This document shows, piece after piece, positions 18,634 to 28,739 of a DNA stretch of 64,000 bases (position 1 is its first letter; each line of letters starts with the position of its first letter). The DNA is from Gloeocapsa sp. DLM2.Bin57 (GTDB lineage Bacteria; Cyanobacteriota; Cyanobacteriia; Cyanobacteriales; Gloeocapsaceae): positions 1 to 64,000 of the forward strand of contig RECR01000065.1 in the NCBI GenBank assembly GCA_007693955.1. The letters run 5' to 3'. The position numbers were made by a program, and so were the translations under genes. The notes beneath the pieces were generated by a model that was not told the origin of the DNA, made no database searches, and was given only the letters and a program-made list of their open reading frames with translations.

Positions 18634-19881
18634 TCAAGAGGGTAGATCCTTTTTTAGAGCAGGAGCAAGATTAAATTGAGCAACGATAATGCCAATGATA
18701 GCTAAAATAATCGTAGGGTAAAAAGCATAAGTATAACTACCAAAGAAATCACGAATGCGACCAGCGATTACAGTCCCAAATAAAGCACCTACACCATAAG
18801 CTGTAAAGATTAACCCATAATTTTTAGCATAGTCATCGGGATTAAATAAACTGATAGTTGCAGTAGGAGCGATCGCCAGCCATCCTCCTAAAGACATCCA
18901 AAATAAACTAAAAGCGACTAAATAAGTCAAGTTTTGACCTTCTTGAGCGTTGAGCATCAAAATCGAAGCGATTAAGACTAAAGTATAAGCGATAATCGCC
19001 GCTCCCTTGGGTTTGAGTCTATCTGTTAACCAACCAAATAGAGGTCTTCCTAAACCATTGAAAATTGCGAATAAAGACACAGCAAAAGCCGCTGTATTTT
19101 GATCAAGTTTAATGATTTCTTGAGCAACAGGGCTAGAAATACCAATAGCTGATAAACCAGCAAACGTACCTAAAGCATAACAAAACCAGAGAATATAAAA
19201 TACCCGAAAATGCCAAGCTTGTTTTGGTGTTGTTGTGTTTGTATTGCTAGTTAGAGGAGGATTCCAGCCTTGGGGTTGCCAACCAGTCGGAGGTAGTCTT
19301 AAAGTAGTAGATATGGCTACTATGATGATTATAAAACTCACTCCTAGGATAATAAAAGTAGGCAGAAGACCAAAAGTAGCGATCGCCTTAGTAGAAAGAG
19401 GAGCAGTTACCAGAGGAGAAAGTCCAAACCCAATCACCGTCAAACCTACAGCCAATCCCTTACGCTCAGGAAACCATTTAGCCGAAACCGCTAGGGGAAC
19501 TCCATAAGCAATACCCACACCAGCTCCACCAATCACCCCATAGGTTATAGTCAACATCAGCAAGTTATTAGTAAAACCAGAGAGAATATAGCCAATACCC
19601 ATAACTATTCCTCCTAGTGCAGCGATTTTAGTTGGTCCAAACTTTTGAATATAAAACCCTGCTACAGGCATTAACATAGAGTATAAAACTAAAAATACCG
19701 TAAAAGGTAAAAGACTCTCTGTGGCGCTGATTTGAAATAAATCCTCTAGGGGTTTACGAAAGATACTCCAAGAGTAAACCGTGCCCAAACACAGTAGTAA
19801 CAGTAGTCCTAGTACAACATAGAACCATCTACCCTTTTCGGCAGGTTGTCCAAAAACTCGTAAAGATTTAGGGTTGTGCAT
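18634..19881 (-). CDS. OxlT-like MFS transporter
   Basis: 415 aa with 12 hydrophobic segments. The N-terminal GTVYSWSIFRKPLE is typical of the oxalate/formate antiporter (OxlT) group, as are GIGYGVPLAVSAKWFPERKGLA near 130 and GRPLFGWLTDRLK near 275. Its substrate is probably a small mono- or dicarboxylate but cannot be fixed from sequence. It is upstream of the FAD oxidase and fumarase-like pair only in position: those genes are on the same strand further upstream, 62 bases away, so read-through is possible. Confidence 0.85.
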   Translation of the reverse strand: MHNPKSLRVFGQPAEKGRWFYVVLGLLLLLCLGTVYSWSIFRKPLEDLFQISATESLLPFTVFLVLYSMLMPVAGFYIQKFGPTKIAALGGIVMGIGYILSGFTNNLLMLTITYGVIGGAGVGIAYGVPLAVSAKWFPERKGLAVGLTVIGFGLSPLVTAPLSTKAIATFGLLPTFIILGVSFIIIIVAISTTLRLPPTGWQPQGWNPPLTSNTNTTTPKQAWHFRVFYILWFCYALGTFAGLSAIGISSPVAQEIIKLDQNTAAFAVSLFAIFNGLGRPLFGWLTDRLKPKGAAIIAYTLVLIASILMLNAQEGQNLTYLVAFSLFWMSLGGWLAIAPTATISLFNPDDYAKNYGLIFTAYGVGALFGTVIAGRIRDFFGSYTYAFYPTIILAIIGIIVAQFNLAPALKKDLPS

Positions 19882-19943
19882 AAGTTCATTTACTCAACTA
19901 CTCTTTAACCTTAATCTAGAACAAGGATTAGAGTAGTTCAGGT

Positions 19944-20480
19944 TTAGATATTTTTAATCATTTTTTCAGGGCGCACCCAATGATCAAATTCAGCCTCGGT
20001 AAGAAAACCTAACTCTATTCCTGCTTGTTTGAGGGTTTTACCCTCCTGATAGGCTTTTTTGGCGATTTGAGCCGAGCGATCGTAACCAATATGGGGATTA
20101 AGGGCTGTTACTAACATCAGGGAATTATTGAGAAATTCGTTAATTTTGGTCTCATTAACCTCAATTCCTACTACTAGATAATCAGTAAAACATCTACAAG
20201 CATCTCGTAATAATTCCACAGAGTGTAAAAAGTTGTGGATAATTACGGGTTTAAAGACGTTTAGTTCAAAATTACCCTGACTCGCTGCTACGCAGTACGC
20301 CTCTGCTGCTTTGACGGCAAAATCTGGATGAGAATTTAAGCCCGTACCCACCGACGTAATACTTAAAGTTAACTCGTATAATTCTGGTAAACTCTGTTCA
20401 ATTCTAGCGATACCGCAGGGATCGCTTGGTACAGCTATTGCTCCCCTACTGTCATATTCTTGACGTGTGAAGTTGCTCAT
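19944..20480 (-). pseudogene. Internally deleted class II fumarase (178 aa), probably non-functional
   Basis: The product aligns with fumarase C/aspartase in three pieces. Residues 9-20 ([12 protein letters not shown]) fit the N-terminus of FumC, 22-60 ([16 protein letters not shown] then [17 protein letters not shown]) fit its middle, and 67-178 ([14 protein letters not shown] to HWVRPEKMI) its C-terminus. Normal fumarase is about 460 aa. Two segments are missing in frame, including the catalytic signature GSSxMPxKxNP. The frame stays open and an AGGAG sits seven bases before the ATG, so it may still be translated. The second junction, near 20280-20300, carries a small palindromic sequence (TACGCAGTACG). 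It starts nine bases after the FAD oxidase stop. Function unlikely to be fumarase. Confidence 0.8.
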
Positions 20481-20489
20481 TTTGACTCC

Positions 20490-21989
20490 TTATGCAATAA
20501 TTCCGTATTTACCTGGGGCGATAATTCCTTGACTATCTACTCCTGCTTTAATCTGTTGTAGAAAAGCGAGTTTTTCTGGAGGAATTCCTGTATATTCGGG
20601 TAAAATTGCTTGTCTATACAGACTTAATCCTTGTCTTGCTACCATTTTTAAAACCTCTCCATAGACATTATGGGCTTTTTGCAGGGATTCTTTCTCTAAA
20701 CGAGAGTAAAATATGGTGATGATTCCTACTAGAGATTGAGGTTCAAATAAAGATAGAGTCACAGGTAATTCTAATTTAGCTTCATTAAAAATTATCTCTA
20801 ACTCTCGATAAAAATTGTTAATTACCTCTGGTTTATTAGGTATAAGTACTCCCACCCAAATAATACCCGTTGCTTCGATGCTTTGATAACGCCAACGGAC
20901 ATTTTCCCAAGGTTTAGCGATTGGGTAACCAGATTGCAACTTGATTAATTGTTCTACTCCCGCTAATTTATCTTCTAATCCAGGGCTAAAGGGTGCAATA
21001 AAACGACGTAATAACCTAATTTTCCCTTCATCCATTAAGGTAATTTTGGCTAATTTACCGATGGTTTTCTGGATTTTACGACGATAGACCTTAATCATAT
21101 CGCGATCGCCTATAAGTGCACCAAATCCCGTCCAATAATCTTGAGAGGGAATATCTGTTTCGCTAATTAAATCTTTGGCTAATAAAGAAGCATATCTCGG
21201 GTTTTCCAAAGATACAGAAGACATAAATATACGCATAGGGTTACCAAAGTGAATGATATTTTTCACTTCCCCATTAATTTTTAAGCTTTTTAACCCTGTT
21301 AAGACTTCAGGGAGTGTCTCTTTCCCTTTAACTTGAATAATTAATCCTAGTAAACATTCTGGTTGAGGAAATAACCTCAGTTTACCAGATAAAACAATGC
21401 CAAAATTACCCTGGACAAACAAAGGTGTTAAAGATGGACCAATGGCAAAAGGATGACCAGTATAAATAATTTCACCATTGGCTAAAACTACCTCTAGATC
21501 AAAAATAGCGTATCTTTTCGCTCCATAGGGAGAATAACCAATTCCTCCATCGAGAGCATTACCTAGTACACTAGCTAATGGCCCTGCTCCTGTAGAATCC
21601 ATTAAATATGGTTTATCTTGGAGAAACAAGTACAATTGTTCTTGAGTTACTCCTGTTTCAATTCTGACTTCTCCTAATTCTGCGTCATAATCGCCAATTT
21701 GCTTAAAATAAGCTAAATCTACTACTACCTGTTCTTGATTGCAGGGAAAGTTAAAACCATAACCCAAATTGCGACCACGTGAGATAGGATAGAGACTAAA
21801 ATTATGACTGTGAGCTAACCTAACTAATAGTTGTACTTGTTCTCTACTTGTTGGAGATGCTTGTAAGAAGCTTTGAAAAGGTAGTCCTATTTCTGAGATA
21901 GCTTCGACAATTTTTGTTTCTATGCCTTCATGTTGAATTATTTCTTGAATAAAATTTATTTGAGTTTTTTTTTCTGTTTCCATGTCCAA
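20490..21989 (-). CDS. FAD-linked oxidase, vanillyl-alcohol oxidase/p-cresol methylhydroxylase type
   Basis: 499 aa. The N-terminal half is a PCMH-type FAD domain with ISRGRNLGYGF near residue 75, GVTQEQLYLFL near 115 and the substrate-side LGNALDGGIGYSPYG near 150. The C-terminal half (about 225-490) fits the VAO-type cap domain, ending in IAPGKYGI, which resembles the family end (DPxGILAPGKSGI). Reaction and substrate (a phenol or another alcohol) are not known. It is the upstream gene of a pair with the shortened fumarase. It diverges from the alpha/beta hydrolase gene, 44 bases away. Confidence 0.85.
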   Translation of the reverse strand: MDMETEKKTQINFIQEIIQHEGIETKIVEAISEIGLPFQSFLQASPTSREQVQLLVRLAHSHNFSLYPISRGRNLGYGFNFPCNQEQVVVDLAYFKQIGDYDAELGEVRIETGVTQEQLYLFLQDKPYLMDSTGAGPLASVLGNALDGGIGYSPYGAKRYAIFDLEVVLANGEIIYTGHPFAIGPSLTPLFVQGNFGIVLSGKLRLFPQPECLLGLIIQVKGKETLPEVLTGLKSLKINGEVKNIIHFGNPMRIFMSSVSLENPRYASLLAKDLISETDIPSQDYWTGFGALIGDRDMIKVYRRKIQKTIGKLAKITLMDEGKIRLLRRFIAPFSPGLEDKLAGVEQLIKLQSGYPIAKPWENVRWRYQSIEATGIIWVGVLIPNKPEVINNFYRELEIIFNEAKLELPVTLSLFEPQSLVGIITIFYSRLEKESLQKAHNVYGEVLKMVARQGLSLYRQAILPEYTGIPPEKLAFLQQIKAGVDSQGIIAPGKYGIIA

Positions 21990-22033
21990 AAATAGTAAAA
22001 TGTTATCCTTAAAATTAACCTGTTTTTAATCTT

Positions 22034-22900
22034 ATGTGGCTAAAATATCTAATCATTCTGCTTAGTATAGTTTATCTTATCTATATTTTGTTGTGTCTAG
22101 CTCTGTTTCGTTGGCAAAATCGCTTGATTTTCCTTCCTACAGCTATGATTGAAGCAACACCAGCTGAATTAGGTTTACCCTATGAGGATATCTGGTTATC
22201 TGCTACTAATCAACAGGGAGAAACCGAAAAGATTCACGCTTGGTGGTTACCTAATGAGTCTAGTAAGGATGTTTTATTATATCTCCATGGCAATGGTTCT
22301 AATATTAGTGGTAATCTAGACTTAGCTGTCAAATTTTATAATTTAGGGTTTTCGATCTTATTACTTGATTATCGCCGTTATGGTTTAAGTCAAGGTAATT
22401 TTCCTAGAGAAGCTACCGTTTATCAAGATGCACAAATAGCCTGGGATTATTTAGTTAAAGATAGAGGGTTACAACCGGGACAAATCTTTGTTTATGGACA
22501 TTCTTTAGGAGGGGCGATCGCCATTGATTTAGGTGTACGTCAACCCCAAATGGCGGGATTAATCAGCGAAAGTTCTTTTACTTCTATACTAGAAGTGGCT
22601 AATTATCATGGTGGTTTATATAGTTTCTTTCCTACTCGAATTTTGATTAATCAGCGTTTTGATTCTCTTAGTAAAGTCCCCTTACTGAAAATGCCTCTCT
22701 TATTTATCCATGGTAGTAATGATAACCTGATACCTGTAGAGATGAGTAAAAAGTTATACGCTATCGCTAACCCACCCAAACAGTTATTAATTGTACCAGG
22801 AGCAGGTCATAATGATGTTAGTAGGGTAGGAGATACCAAATATTGGCAAGCAATTAAAGACTTTAAACAATTAGCCCGTAAATCAGCTTTAACCTCATGA
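22034..22900 (+). CDS. Alpha/beta hydrolase with N-terminal membrane anchor (Bem46-like)
   Basis: A hydrophobic helix covers residues 3-26, so the protein is probably membrane-anchored. The oxyanion strand is LYLHGNGSN near 82, the nucleophile elbow GHSLGGAIA near 155, and the acid and base are in FIHGSNDNLIP and GAGHNDV. This is the full catalytic set of the Bem46/YfhR-type hydrolases. Substrate unknown. Overlaps queG by four bases (ATGA), so the two are co-transcribed. 288 aa. Confidence 0.9.
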   Translation: MWLKYLIILLSIVYLIYILLCLALFRWQNRLIFLPTAMIEATPAELGLPYEDIWLSATNQQGETEKIHAWWLPNESSKDVLLYLHGNGSNISGNLDLAVKFYNLGFSILLLDYRRYGLSQGNFPREATVYQDAQIAWDYLVKDRGLQPGQIFVYGHSLGGAIAIDLGVRQPQMAGLISESSFTSILEVANYHGGLYSFFPTRILINQRFDSLSKVPLLKMPLLFIHGSNDNLIPVEMSKKLYAIANPPKQLLIVPGAGHNDVSRVGDTKYWQAIKDFKQLARKSALTS

Positions 22901-23826
22901 CTTACCCCAATGCTGAACAAATAAAGGCTAAAATTCTCTCAGTAGGGTTTCACCAAGTGGGGATAGCGACAGTAGATGATCTTAATACTGAAGCTATCTT
23001 TCACCTGGAGACTTGGTTAAATTTAGGGTATCATGGCGATCTAACTTGGATGAGTAATCCCAAACGTCAAGATATTCGCGCCTGTTTCCCTGAAGTACAA
23101 TCAGTTATCTGTGTTGTCTTAAATTATTATACCCCCTTTGAACATCCCGAAGGAGCAGAATACGCTAAAATCTCTCGTTATGCTTGGGGGAGAGACTATC
23201 ATAAAGTTCTTAGTAAGAAATTAAAACAAATATCTTCTTGGTTATCAAGTCAAGGAGAAGATATTAAAACTCGCTATTATGTAGATACAGGACCAATATT
23301 AGAGAAAGTCTGGTCACAACAAGCCGGTTTAGGATGGATAGCTAAAAATGGCAATTTAATTACTAGAAATTATGGCAGTTGGGTATTTTTAGGAGAAATT
23401 TTAGTTAATATTCCCTTAGAAGCAGATCAACCCCATACTCAACATTGTGGAAGTTGTACCCGTTGTCTAGAAGCTTGTCCTACTCAAGCGATTACTCAAC
23501 CTTTTGTGGTGGATGCTAATCTCTGTTTAGCTTATCATACCATCGAAAATCGTGCACCAGAATTACCTACAACCATCGCCGAAAATTTACAAGGTTGGGT
23601 AGCGGGTTGTGATATTTGTCAAGATGTTTGTCCTTGGAATCAAAGATTTGCTAAAGTAACGGATTGTGAAGATTTTTTTCCCTATCCTGAAAATATAGCG
23701 CCAAAACTAACCGAATTAGCCGAGATTACTGAGACAGAATGGGACGATCGCTTTAGAAGTTCTTCGTTACGCAGAATTAAACCAGATATGCTTAGACGTA
23801 ACGCTAAAGCTAATCTCAAACAATAA
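22897..23826 (+). CDS. queG: Epoxyqueuosine reductase
   Basis: Final step of queuosine synthesis in tRNA: reduces epoxyqueuosine using cobalamin and two [4Fe-4S] clusters. Two ferredoxin-like Cys sets are visible, CGSCTRCLEACPTQAI near 186-201 and CDICQDVCPW near 237-246. The DUF1730 part (YYVDTGPILEKVWSQQAGLGWIAKNG) is at 127-152. 309 aa, slightly shorter than E. coli QueG because the C-terminal HEAT segment is absent, as in other bacterial short forms. Confidence 0.96.
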   Translation: MTYPNAEQIKAKILSVGFHQVGIATVDDLNTEAIFHLETWLNLGYHGDLTWMSNPKRQDIRACFPEVQSVICVVLNYYTPFEHPEGAEYAKISRYAWGRDYHKVLSKKLKQISSWLSSQGEDIKTRYYVDTGPILEKVWSQQAGLGWIAKNGNLITRNYGSWVFLGEILVNIPLEADQPHTQHCGSCTRCLEACPTQAITQPFVVDANLCLAYHTIENRAPELPTTIAENLQGWVAGCDICQDVCPWNQRFAKVTDCEDFFPYPENIAPKLTELAEITETEWDDRFRSSSLRRIKPDMLRRNAKANLKQ

Positions 23827-23828
23827 AA

Positions 23829-23922
23829 GACCCGGATTCCACGCGTATCATAAGCATCCCGTATTGCTGCTACCTTCCGGTCCTGACAAGGTTTAGGCGT
23901 TACAATCCCATGGGTCCAGGTC
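23829..23922 (-). ncRNA. ffs: 4.5S signal recognition particle RNA (small SRP RNA)
   Basis: The minus strand carries the universal apical loop CAGGACCGGAAGGTAGCAGC. Long flanking arms fold back on each other, with ends GACC and GGGTC pairing. Length is about 94 nt, as expected for the bacterial small SRP RNA that binds Ffh. It lies directly after queG, tail to tail. Exact ends are inferred from base pairing. Confidence 0.95.
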
Positions 23923-23998
23923 ACTTATCATTATAACAGCAAATTTATCTAATTGCACTATTAAGATAGAAAAAGAGAGATGGAAATAATGCCAAATC

Positions 23999-26728
23999 AT
24001 GAATCAAATAAAGGACAACAGCTATCACGAAATTACGGATAGAGAAATATGTCAATTATTTAAGACTAATCTAGATACGGGTTTAAGTCCAGAAGAAGTA
24101 GCCAAACGCTATGAACAATACGGAAGGAATGAATTAGAAGTCAAACCAGGAAAACCTGCTTGGTTAAGATTCTTATTACAATTCAATCAACCATTATTAT
24201 ATATTCTGCTGATTGCAGGAACGATTAAAGCCTTTTTAGGATCATGGACTAATGCTGGGGTAATTTGGGGTGTAACGGTTATCAACGCGGTAATTGGATT
24301 TGTGCAAGAATCAAAAGCAGAAAGTGCGATCGCCTCTTTAGCTAAAGCAGTTACCACCGAAGCGATTACCATACGAGATGGTCAAAAAATCCGCATTCCT
24401 TCAGGAGATTTAGTACCAGGGGATATAGTCATCTTAACCTCGGGAGATAAAATACCCGCAGACGTGAGATTAACCAATATTCGCAATCTACAGGTTGACG
24501 AATCTGCTTTAACGGGAGAATCATTACCAGTCAATAAAACCACAGAATTACTCGATGGAGATATACCCTTAGCAGAACGTACTAATATGGGTTATGGAGG
24601 GACTTTTGTCACTTTTGGACAAGCTAAAGGTATCGTAGTTGCTACCGCAAGTAATACAGAAGTAGGTAAAATTTCTCAGTCAATGTCAAAACGAGTTAAT
24701 TTAACTACTCCCCTAACTCGTAAATTTGCTAAATTCAGCAAAACTCTACTCTATATAATTTTAGCCTTAGCTACTTTAACCTTATCTATAGGGATAGGAC
24801 GTGGTCAAGACTATGTAGAGATGTTTGAAGCTGCTGTAGCTTTAGCAGTGAGTGCGATTCCCGAAGGATTACCCGCGGTAGTTACTATTACTTTGGCGAT
24901 TGGGGTTAATCGTATGGCTACTCGTAACGCTATTGTACGAAAATTACCTGCAGTAGAAACCCTTGGCAGTGCAACGGTTATCTGTTCGGATAAAACAGGT
25001 ACTCTCACCGAAAATCAAATGACTGTACAAGCTATTTATACAGGAGGTCAAAGATACAATGTGACAGGAAGTGGTTACAGTCCCGAGGGTGAGATTATCT
25101 CTCCAGAATCTGATCAGATTGTATCTGATTTAAATTTTAGCTTGAAAGAATGTTTAATCGCAGGTTTATTATGCAATGACTCTCACTTAGAGAAAAAAAG
25201 TAACTATTGGCAGGTAGTAGGAGACCCTACAGAAGGTGCTTTAATTACCGTAGCTGATAAAGCGGGTTTAACTCAGTCTTTTGTTAATAATTCTTTACCT
25301 CGTTTAGACTCTATTCCCTTTGAATCTGAGTTTCAATATATGGCTACTTTACACGATGCTAGTCAACCTCATGAGGATACCCCCCGTTTAATCTACGTCA
25401 AAGGCTCAGTAGAAAGGATTCTAGCACGTTGTCAGCAGACTTTTGACTCAGAAGGTCAAATTATGCCTATCAATCCTCAATCGATTAATCAAGAGGTAGA
25501 AGCAATGGCTTCTCAGGGTTTACGTGTCTTAGCTTTAGCCAGAAAAGTAGCTAATTCTCATCAACATTCCTTAGATCATGATGATTTAGAGGATAATTTG
25601 ATTTTTCTAGGGTTACAGGGAATGATTGATCCACCACGCCCAGAAGCGATCGCCGCGGTTAGGGCTTGTCAACAAGCGGGTATTCAAGTAAAAATGATTA
25701 CAGGTGACCATGTGACTACGGCTAAAGCGATCGCTGAACGTTTGGGAATACAGAAAAATGGCGAGTTATTAGCTTTTGAAGGAGTACAAATCGCTAAAAT
25801 GGATCATCAGCAACAAAATGAGGCGGTAGTTGATGGTGTAGTTTTTGCTAGAGTCGCCCCCGAACAGAAATTACAATTAGTAGAAATCCTCCAATTAAAA
25901 GGGGAAGTCGTGGCGATGACGGGAGATGGGGTCAACGATGCACCGGCTTTAAAACAAGCTGATATCGGTATTGCTATGGGAAAAGCGGGTACAGACGTAG
26001 CTAGAGAATCGGCTGATATGTTGTTGACTGATGATAATTTTGCTTCTATTAAAGCTGCTGTAGAAGAAGGACGAACGGTTTATCAAAACCTGCAAAAAGC
26101 TATTTCTTTTCTCTTACCTGTTAACGGTGGAGAATCCATGACTATTTTGATTAGTGCTTTATTAGCTAGAGATTTACCCATTTTATCTTTACAGGTATTG
26201 TGGTTAAATATGATTAATTCGGTGACTATGACCGTTCCTTTGGCTTTTGAACCCTCTTCACTAGGTTTAATGAAGCACCCCCCCCGCAATCCTAATGAAC
26301 CTTTATTATCGGGTAATCTGGTTAAAAGGGTTTTAGCGATTTCTGTGTTTAATTGGATCTTGATTTTTGGGATTTTTGAATGGATTAGAATTAGTACTGG
26401 TAATTTGGATTTAGCTAGAACTATGGCTATTCAAGCTTTAGTAGCAGCGAGAATCGTCTATCTACTCAGTATTAGTCAACTTGGTGTGGATTTAGTTCAT
26501 AAGTTGCGCGGTATAGCTACTCCTAAAGGTAATGCTTCCGCGATGATTTTGGGTATTGTCGGGGCGATCGCCTTACAGATTTTGTTTAGTCAAGTTCCCT
26601 TACTCAATACCTTGTTTAAAACCGTTCCCTTGAATTTAAACCAATGGTTGATTTGCTTGATTCCGATGTTACCGATGATACCTTTGGCGATCGTGGTTAA
26701 TAAGTTCTTCCCCGCTTACACAAATTAA
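23999..26728 (+). CDS. P-type cation-transporting ATPase (P2 type)
   Basis: 909 aa. Domain order: N-terminal cation ATPase domain, TM1-2, actuator with LTGESLPVN near 178, TM3-4 with the ion-site motif IPEGLP near 288, phosphorylation site DKTGT near 332, nucleotide-binding domain with KGSVERIL, hinge [20 protein letters not shown] near 640, then TM5-10. It is P2-type, close to cyanobacterial proteins annotated as calcium pumps or PMA1-like ATPases. The transported ion (Ca2+, Na+ or other) cannot be fixed from sequence. Plasma or thylakoid membrane. Confidence 0.93.
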   Translation: MNQIKDNSYHEITDREICQLFKTNLDTGLSPEEVAKRYEQYGRNELEVKPGKPAWLRFLLQFNQPLLYILLIAGTIKAFLGSWTNAGVIWGVTVINAVIGFVQESKAESAIASLAKAVTTEAITIRDGQKIRIPSGDLVPGDIVILTSGDKIPADVRLTNIRNLQVDESALTGESLPVNKTTELLDGDIPLAERTNMGYGGTFVTFGQAKGIVVATASNTEVGKISQSMSKRVNLTTPLTRKFAKFSKTLLYIILALATLTLSIGIGRGQDYVEMFEAAVALAVSAIPEGLPAVVTITLAIGVNRMATRNAIVRKLPAVETLGSATVICSDKTGTLTENQMTVQAIYTGGQRYNVTGSGYSPEGEIISPESDQIVSDLNFSLKECLIAGLLCNDSHLEKKSNYWQVVGDPTEGALITVADKAGLTQSFVNNSLPRLDSIPFESEFQYMATLHDASQPHEDTPRLIYVKGSVERILARCQQTFDSEGQIMPINPQSINQEVEAMASQGLRVLALARKVANSHQHSLDHDDLEDNLIFLGLQGMIDPPRPEAIAAVRACQQAGIQVKMITGDHVTTAKAIAERLGIQKNGELLAFEGVQIAKMDHQQQNEAVVDGVVFARVAPEQKLQLVEILQLKGEVVAMTGDGVNDAPALKQADIGIAMGKAGTDVARESADMLLTDDNFASIKAAVEEGRTVYQNLQKAISFLLPVNGGESMTILISALLARDLPILSLQVLWLNMINSVTMTVPLAFEPSSLGLMKHPPRNPNEPLLSGNLVKRVLAISVFNWILIFGIFEWIRISTGNLDLARTMAIQALVAARIVYLLSISQLGVDLVHKLRGIATPKGNASAMILGIVGAIALQILFSQVPLLNTLFKTVPLNLNQWLICLIPMLPMIPLAIVVNKFFPAYTN

Positions 26729-26770
26729 CAAAGATATAATATTAATATATCTCCCCTCTCACAATTAGCC

Positions 26771-28000
26771 ATGAGTCTATGTCTTGTACCAGAATGTCTC
26801 GCTAAAAACCCCCCTGAGGCTAAATTTTGTCAAAAATGTGGTTCAAAGCTTTTACTACAAGATCGTTATCGTGGGGTTAAAATTATAGGACAGGGTGGGT
26901 TTGGTAAAACTTTTTTAGCTACTGATCAAGCTAAACCCTCTAAACCTTATTGTATAATTAAGCAATCTCTTCCCGATAGTCAAGAGCCAGAATATATCGC
27001 CAAAGCCTCTGAATTGTTTAAAAGAGAGGCTCATCGTCTGGACGAATTAGGAGATCATCCCCAAATCCCCGAGTTATTATCCTATTGTAACCATGAAGGG
27101 AGACAATATCTAGTCCAAGAATATATCGAAGGTCAAAATTTAGCTCAGGAGTTAGAGAGTAAAGGGGTTTTTAATGAGCAGGAAATACGCGCTTTTTTAG
27201 CGGATATTTTGTCAATTTTGCAATTTATTCACTCTCAACAAGTCATCCACAGAGATATTAAACCAGAAAACATCATCAGACGTGCAATAGATAACAAGTT
27301 GGTTTTGGTGGATTTTGGTGCTTCTAAGGAGTTTAAACCCAATGTCAGATATAATCATTCTTGCATTGTTGGTACAGCCGAATACGCAGCACCAGAACAA
27401 ATGCGGGGTGAATCCAGATTCAGTAGTGATTTATATAGTTTAGGGGTAACCTGTTTACATTTATTGACCAACGTTAACCCTTTTGATTTGTTTAGCACTA
27501 CGGAAAATGATTGGGTTTGGCGAGATTATCTAGCTAAGAATAATCCTATTAGCCATGATTTAGCCAAGATTTTAGATAAGTTAGTACAACAGGCGACTAA
27601 AAAGCGTTATCAATCTGTAGAAGAGGTTTTAGCCGATTTAAACCCCGAAGTTAATCAGATTAAACCATTGTACATCAAACCTAAATCCAGTCCCTCACCT
27701 GCTGTCAGTCCACAATATGTCAAAGAAAATGTCCAACCAGTAGTCAAAACTAACCCTGTGACTCCTGTAAATGTCCAAACTACAGATCCATCATTGATTA
27801 CCATCAGAACCGTAATGGGGGTATTTGCCTGTATCGCTCTGGTTGCTAACCCCTTGGGTCTTTTTGTTGGTTGGTTATGTGGTTCTATAGCTGTACAAAA
27901 GAACAGAGATTTTTGGTTATGGTTTTTCTTGGGGGGTATTTTTAATTTTTTTGCCGTAATTCTCGTAGCGATTTTACCTTCTCAATCTAAATCTGGTTAA
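26771..28000 (+). CDS. Serine/threonine protein kinase with zinc-ribbon N-terminus and two C-terminal membrane helices
   Basis: Residues 4-23 form a four-Cys zinc-ribbon-like knuckle (C4, C9, C20, C23, ending CQKCGSKL). The kinase domain follows: glycine loop IGQGGFGKT at 39-47, catalytic HRDIKPEN at 150-157, DFG at about 167-169 and APEQM near 205. A Ser/Pro-rich linker (about 300-340) leads to two hydrophobic helices (about 345-405). The layout is common among cyanobacterial Hanks-type kinases; targets unknown. About 40 bases after the ATPase gene, so possible read-through. Confidence 0.93.
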   Translation: MSLCLVPECLAKNPPEAKFCQKCGSKLLLQDRYRGVKIIGQGGFGKTFLATDQAKPSKPYCIIKQSLPDSQEPEYIAKASELFKREAHRLDELGDHPQIPELLSYCNHEGRQYLVQEYIEGQNLAQELESKGVFNEQEIRAFLADILSILQFIHSQQVIHRDIKPENIIRRAIDNKLVLVDFGASKEFKPNVRYNHSCIVGTAEYAAPEQMRGESRFSSDLYSLGVTCLHLLTNVNPFDLFSTTENDWVWRDYLAKNNPISHDLAKILDKLVQQATKKRYQSVEEVLADLNPEVNQIKPLYIKPKSSPSPAVSPQYVKENVQPVVKTNPVTPVNVQTTDPSLITIRTVMGVFACIALVANPLGLFVGWLCGSIAVQKNRDFWLWFFLGGIFNFFAVILVAILPSQSKSG

Positions 28001-28037
28001 ATGTGTCACAATCAAATAAGAGTTACGACTTAATTTA

Positions 28038-28730
28038 TTGATGATGGATTCACCGATTCAAGCTGTACAAGCTCCCTATACAGGGGATGCTTCTTATCGA
28101 ACCCCTCCACCAGATTTACCTTCTTTACTATTAAAGGAAAGGATCGTTTATCTGGGGTTACCTCTGATTTCTCCTGATGAGTATAAGGATCAGATTGGGA
28201 TAGATGTTACTGAGTTGATTATCGCTCAATTACTTTATCTTCAGTTTGAAGATCCCGACAAACCAATCTATATGTATATCAATTCCACTGGTACTTCTTG
28301 GTATGGAGGAGAAGCTATTGGTTTTGAAACAGAGGCTTTTGCTATTTATGACACCCTTAAATACATTAAGCCCCCTGTACATACTATCTGTATTGGACAA
28401 GCTATGGGTACTGCGGCAATGATTTTAGCTTCTGGTTCAAAAGGTTGTCGAGCCAGCTTACCCCATGCGACTATAATCTTACATCAAGCCCGTCAAGGTG
28501 CTCAAGGACAAGCAACAGATATTCAAATCCGTGCTAAAGAAGTTCTCGCTAATCGTCAGATGATGCTAGAAATGTTTGCTCAAAATACTGGTCAACCCTT
28601 AGAAAAAATTGAGCGAGATACTGACAGAATGTTATACATGAATCCTGAACAAGCTAAAGAATATGGCTTGATTGATAAGATTTTGACTAGTCGTAAAGAC
28701 TTACCTACCCCTGTACCTTCACTTACTTAA
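28038..28730 (+). CDS. clpR: ClpR, ClpP-like protease subunit without catalytic serine
   Basis: 230 aa, homologous to ClpP throughout. Where ClpP has [11 protein letters not shown], this protein has GQAMGTAAMIL, so the nucleophile Ser is replaced (Gly in the simple alignment). The catalytic His region is still seen in LPHATIILHQ. In cyanobacteria ClpR joins ClpP3 in a mixed proteolytic core that works with ClpC. Its gene lies nine bases before clpP, the known cyanobacterial pair. Starts with two Met codons; either may be used. Confidence 0.94.
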   Translation: MMMDSPIQAVQAPYTGDASYRTPPPDLPSLLLKERIVYLGLPLISPDEYKDQIGIDVTELIIAQLLYLQFEDPDKPIYMYINSTGTSWYGGEAIGFETEAFAIYDTLKYIKPPVHTICIGQAMGTAAMILASGSKGCRASLPHATIILHQARQGAQGQATDIQIRAKEVLANRQMMLEMFAQNTGQPLEKIERDTDRMLYMNPEQAKEYGLIDKILTSRKDLPTPVPSLT

Positions 28731-28739
28731 GTTGTTAAT

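Noticed and set aside
23682-23924. 80-aa open frame on the minus strand
   Set aside because: It overlaps the SRP RNA and the end of queG and has no protein-like character.
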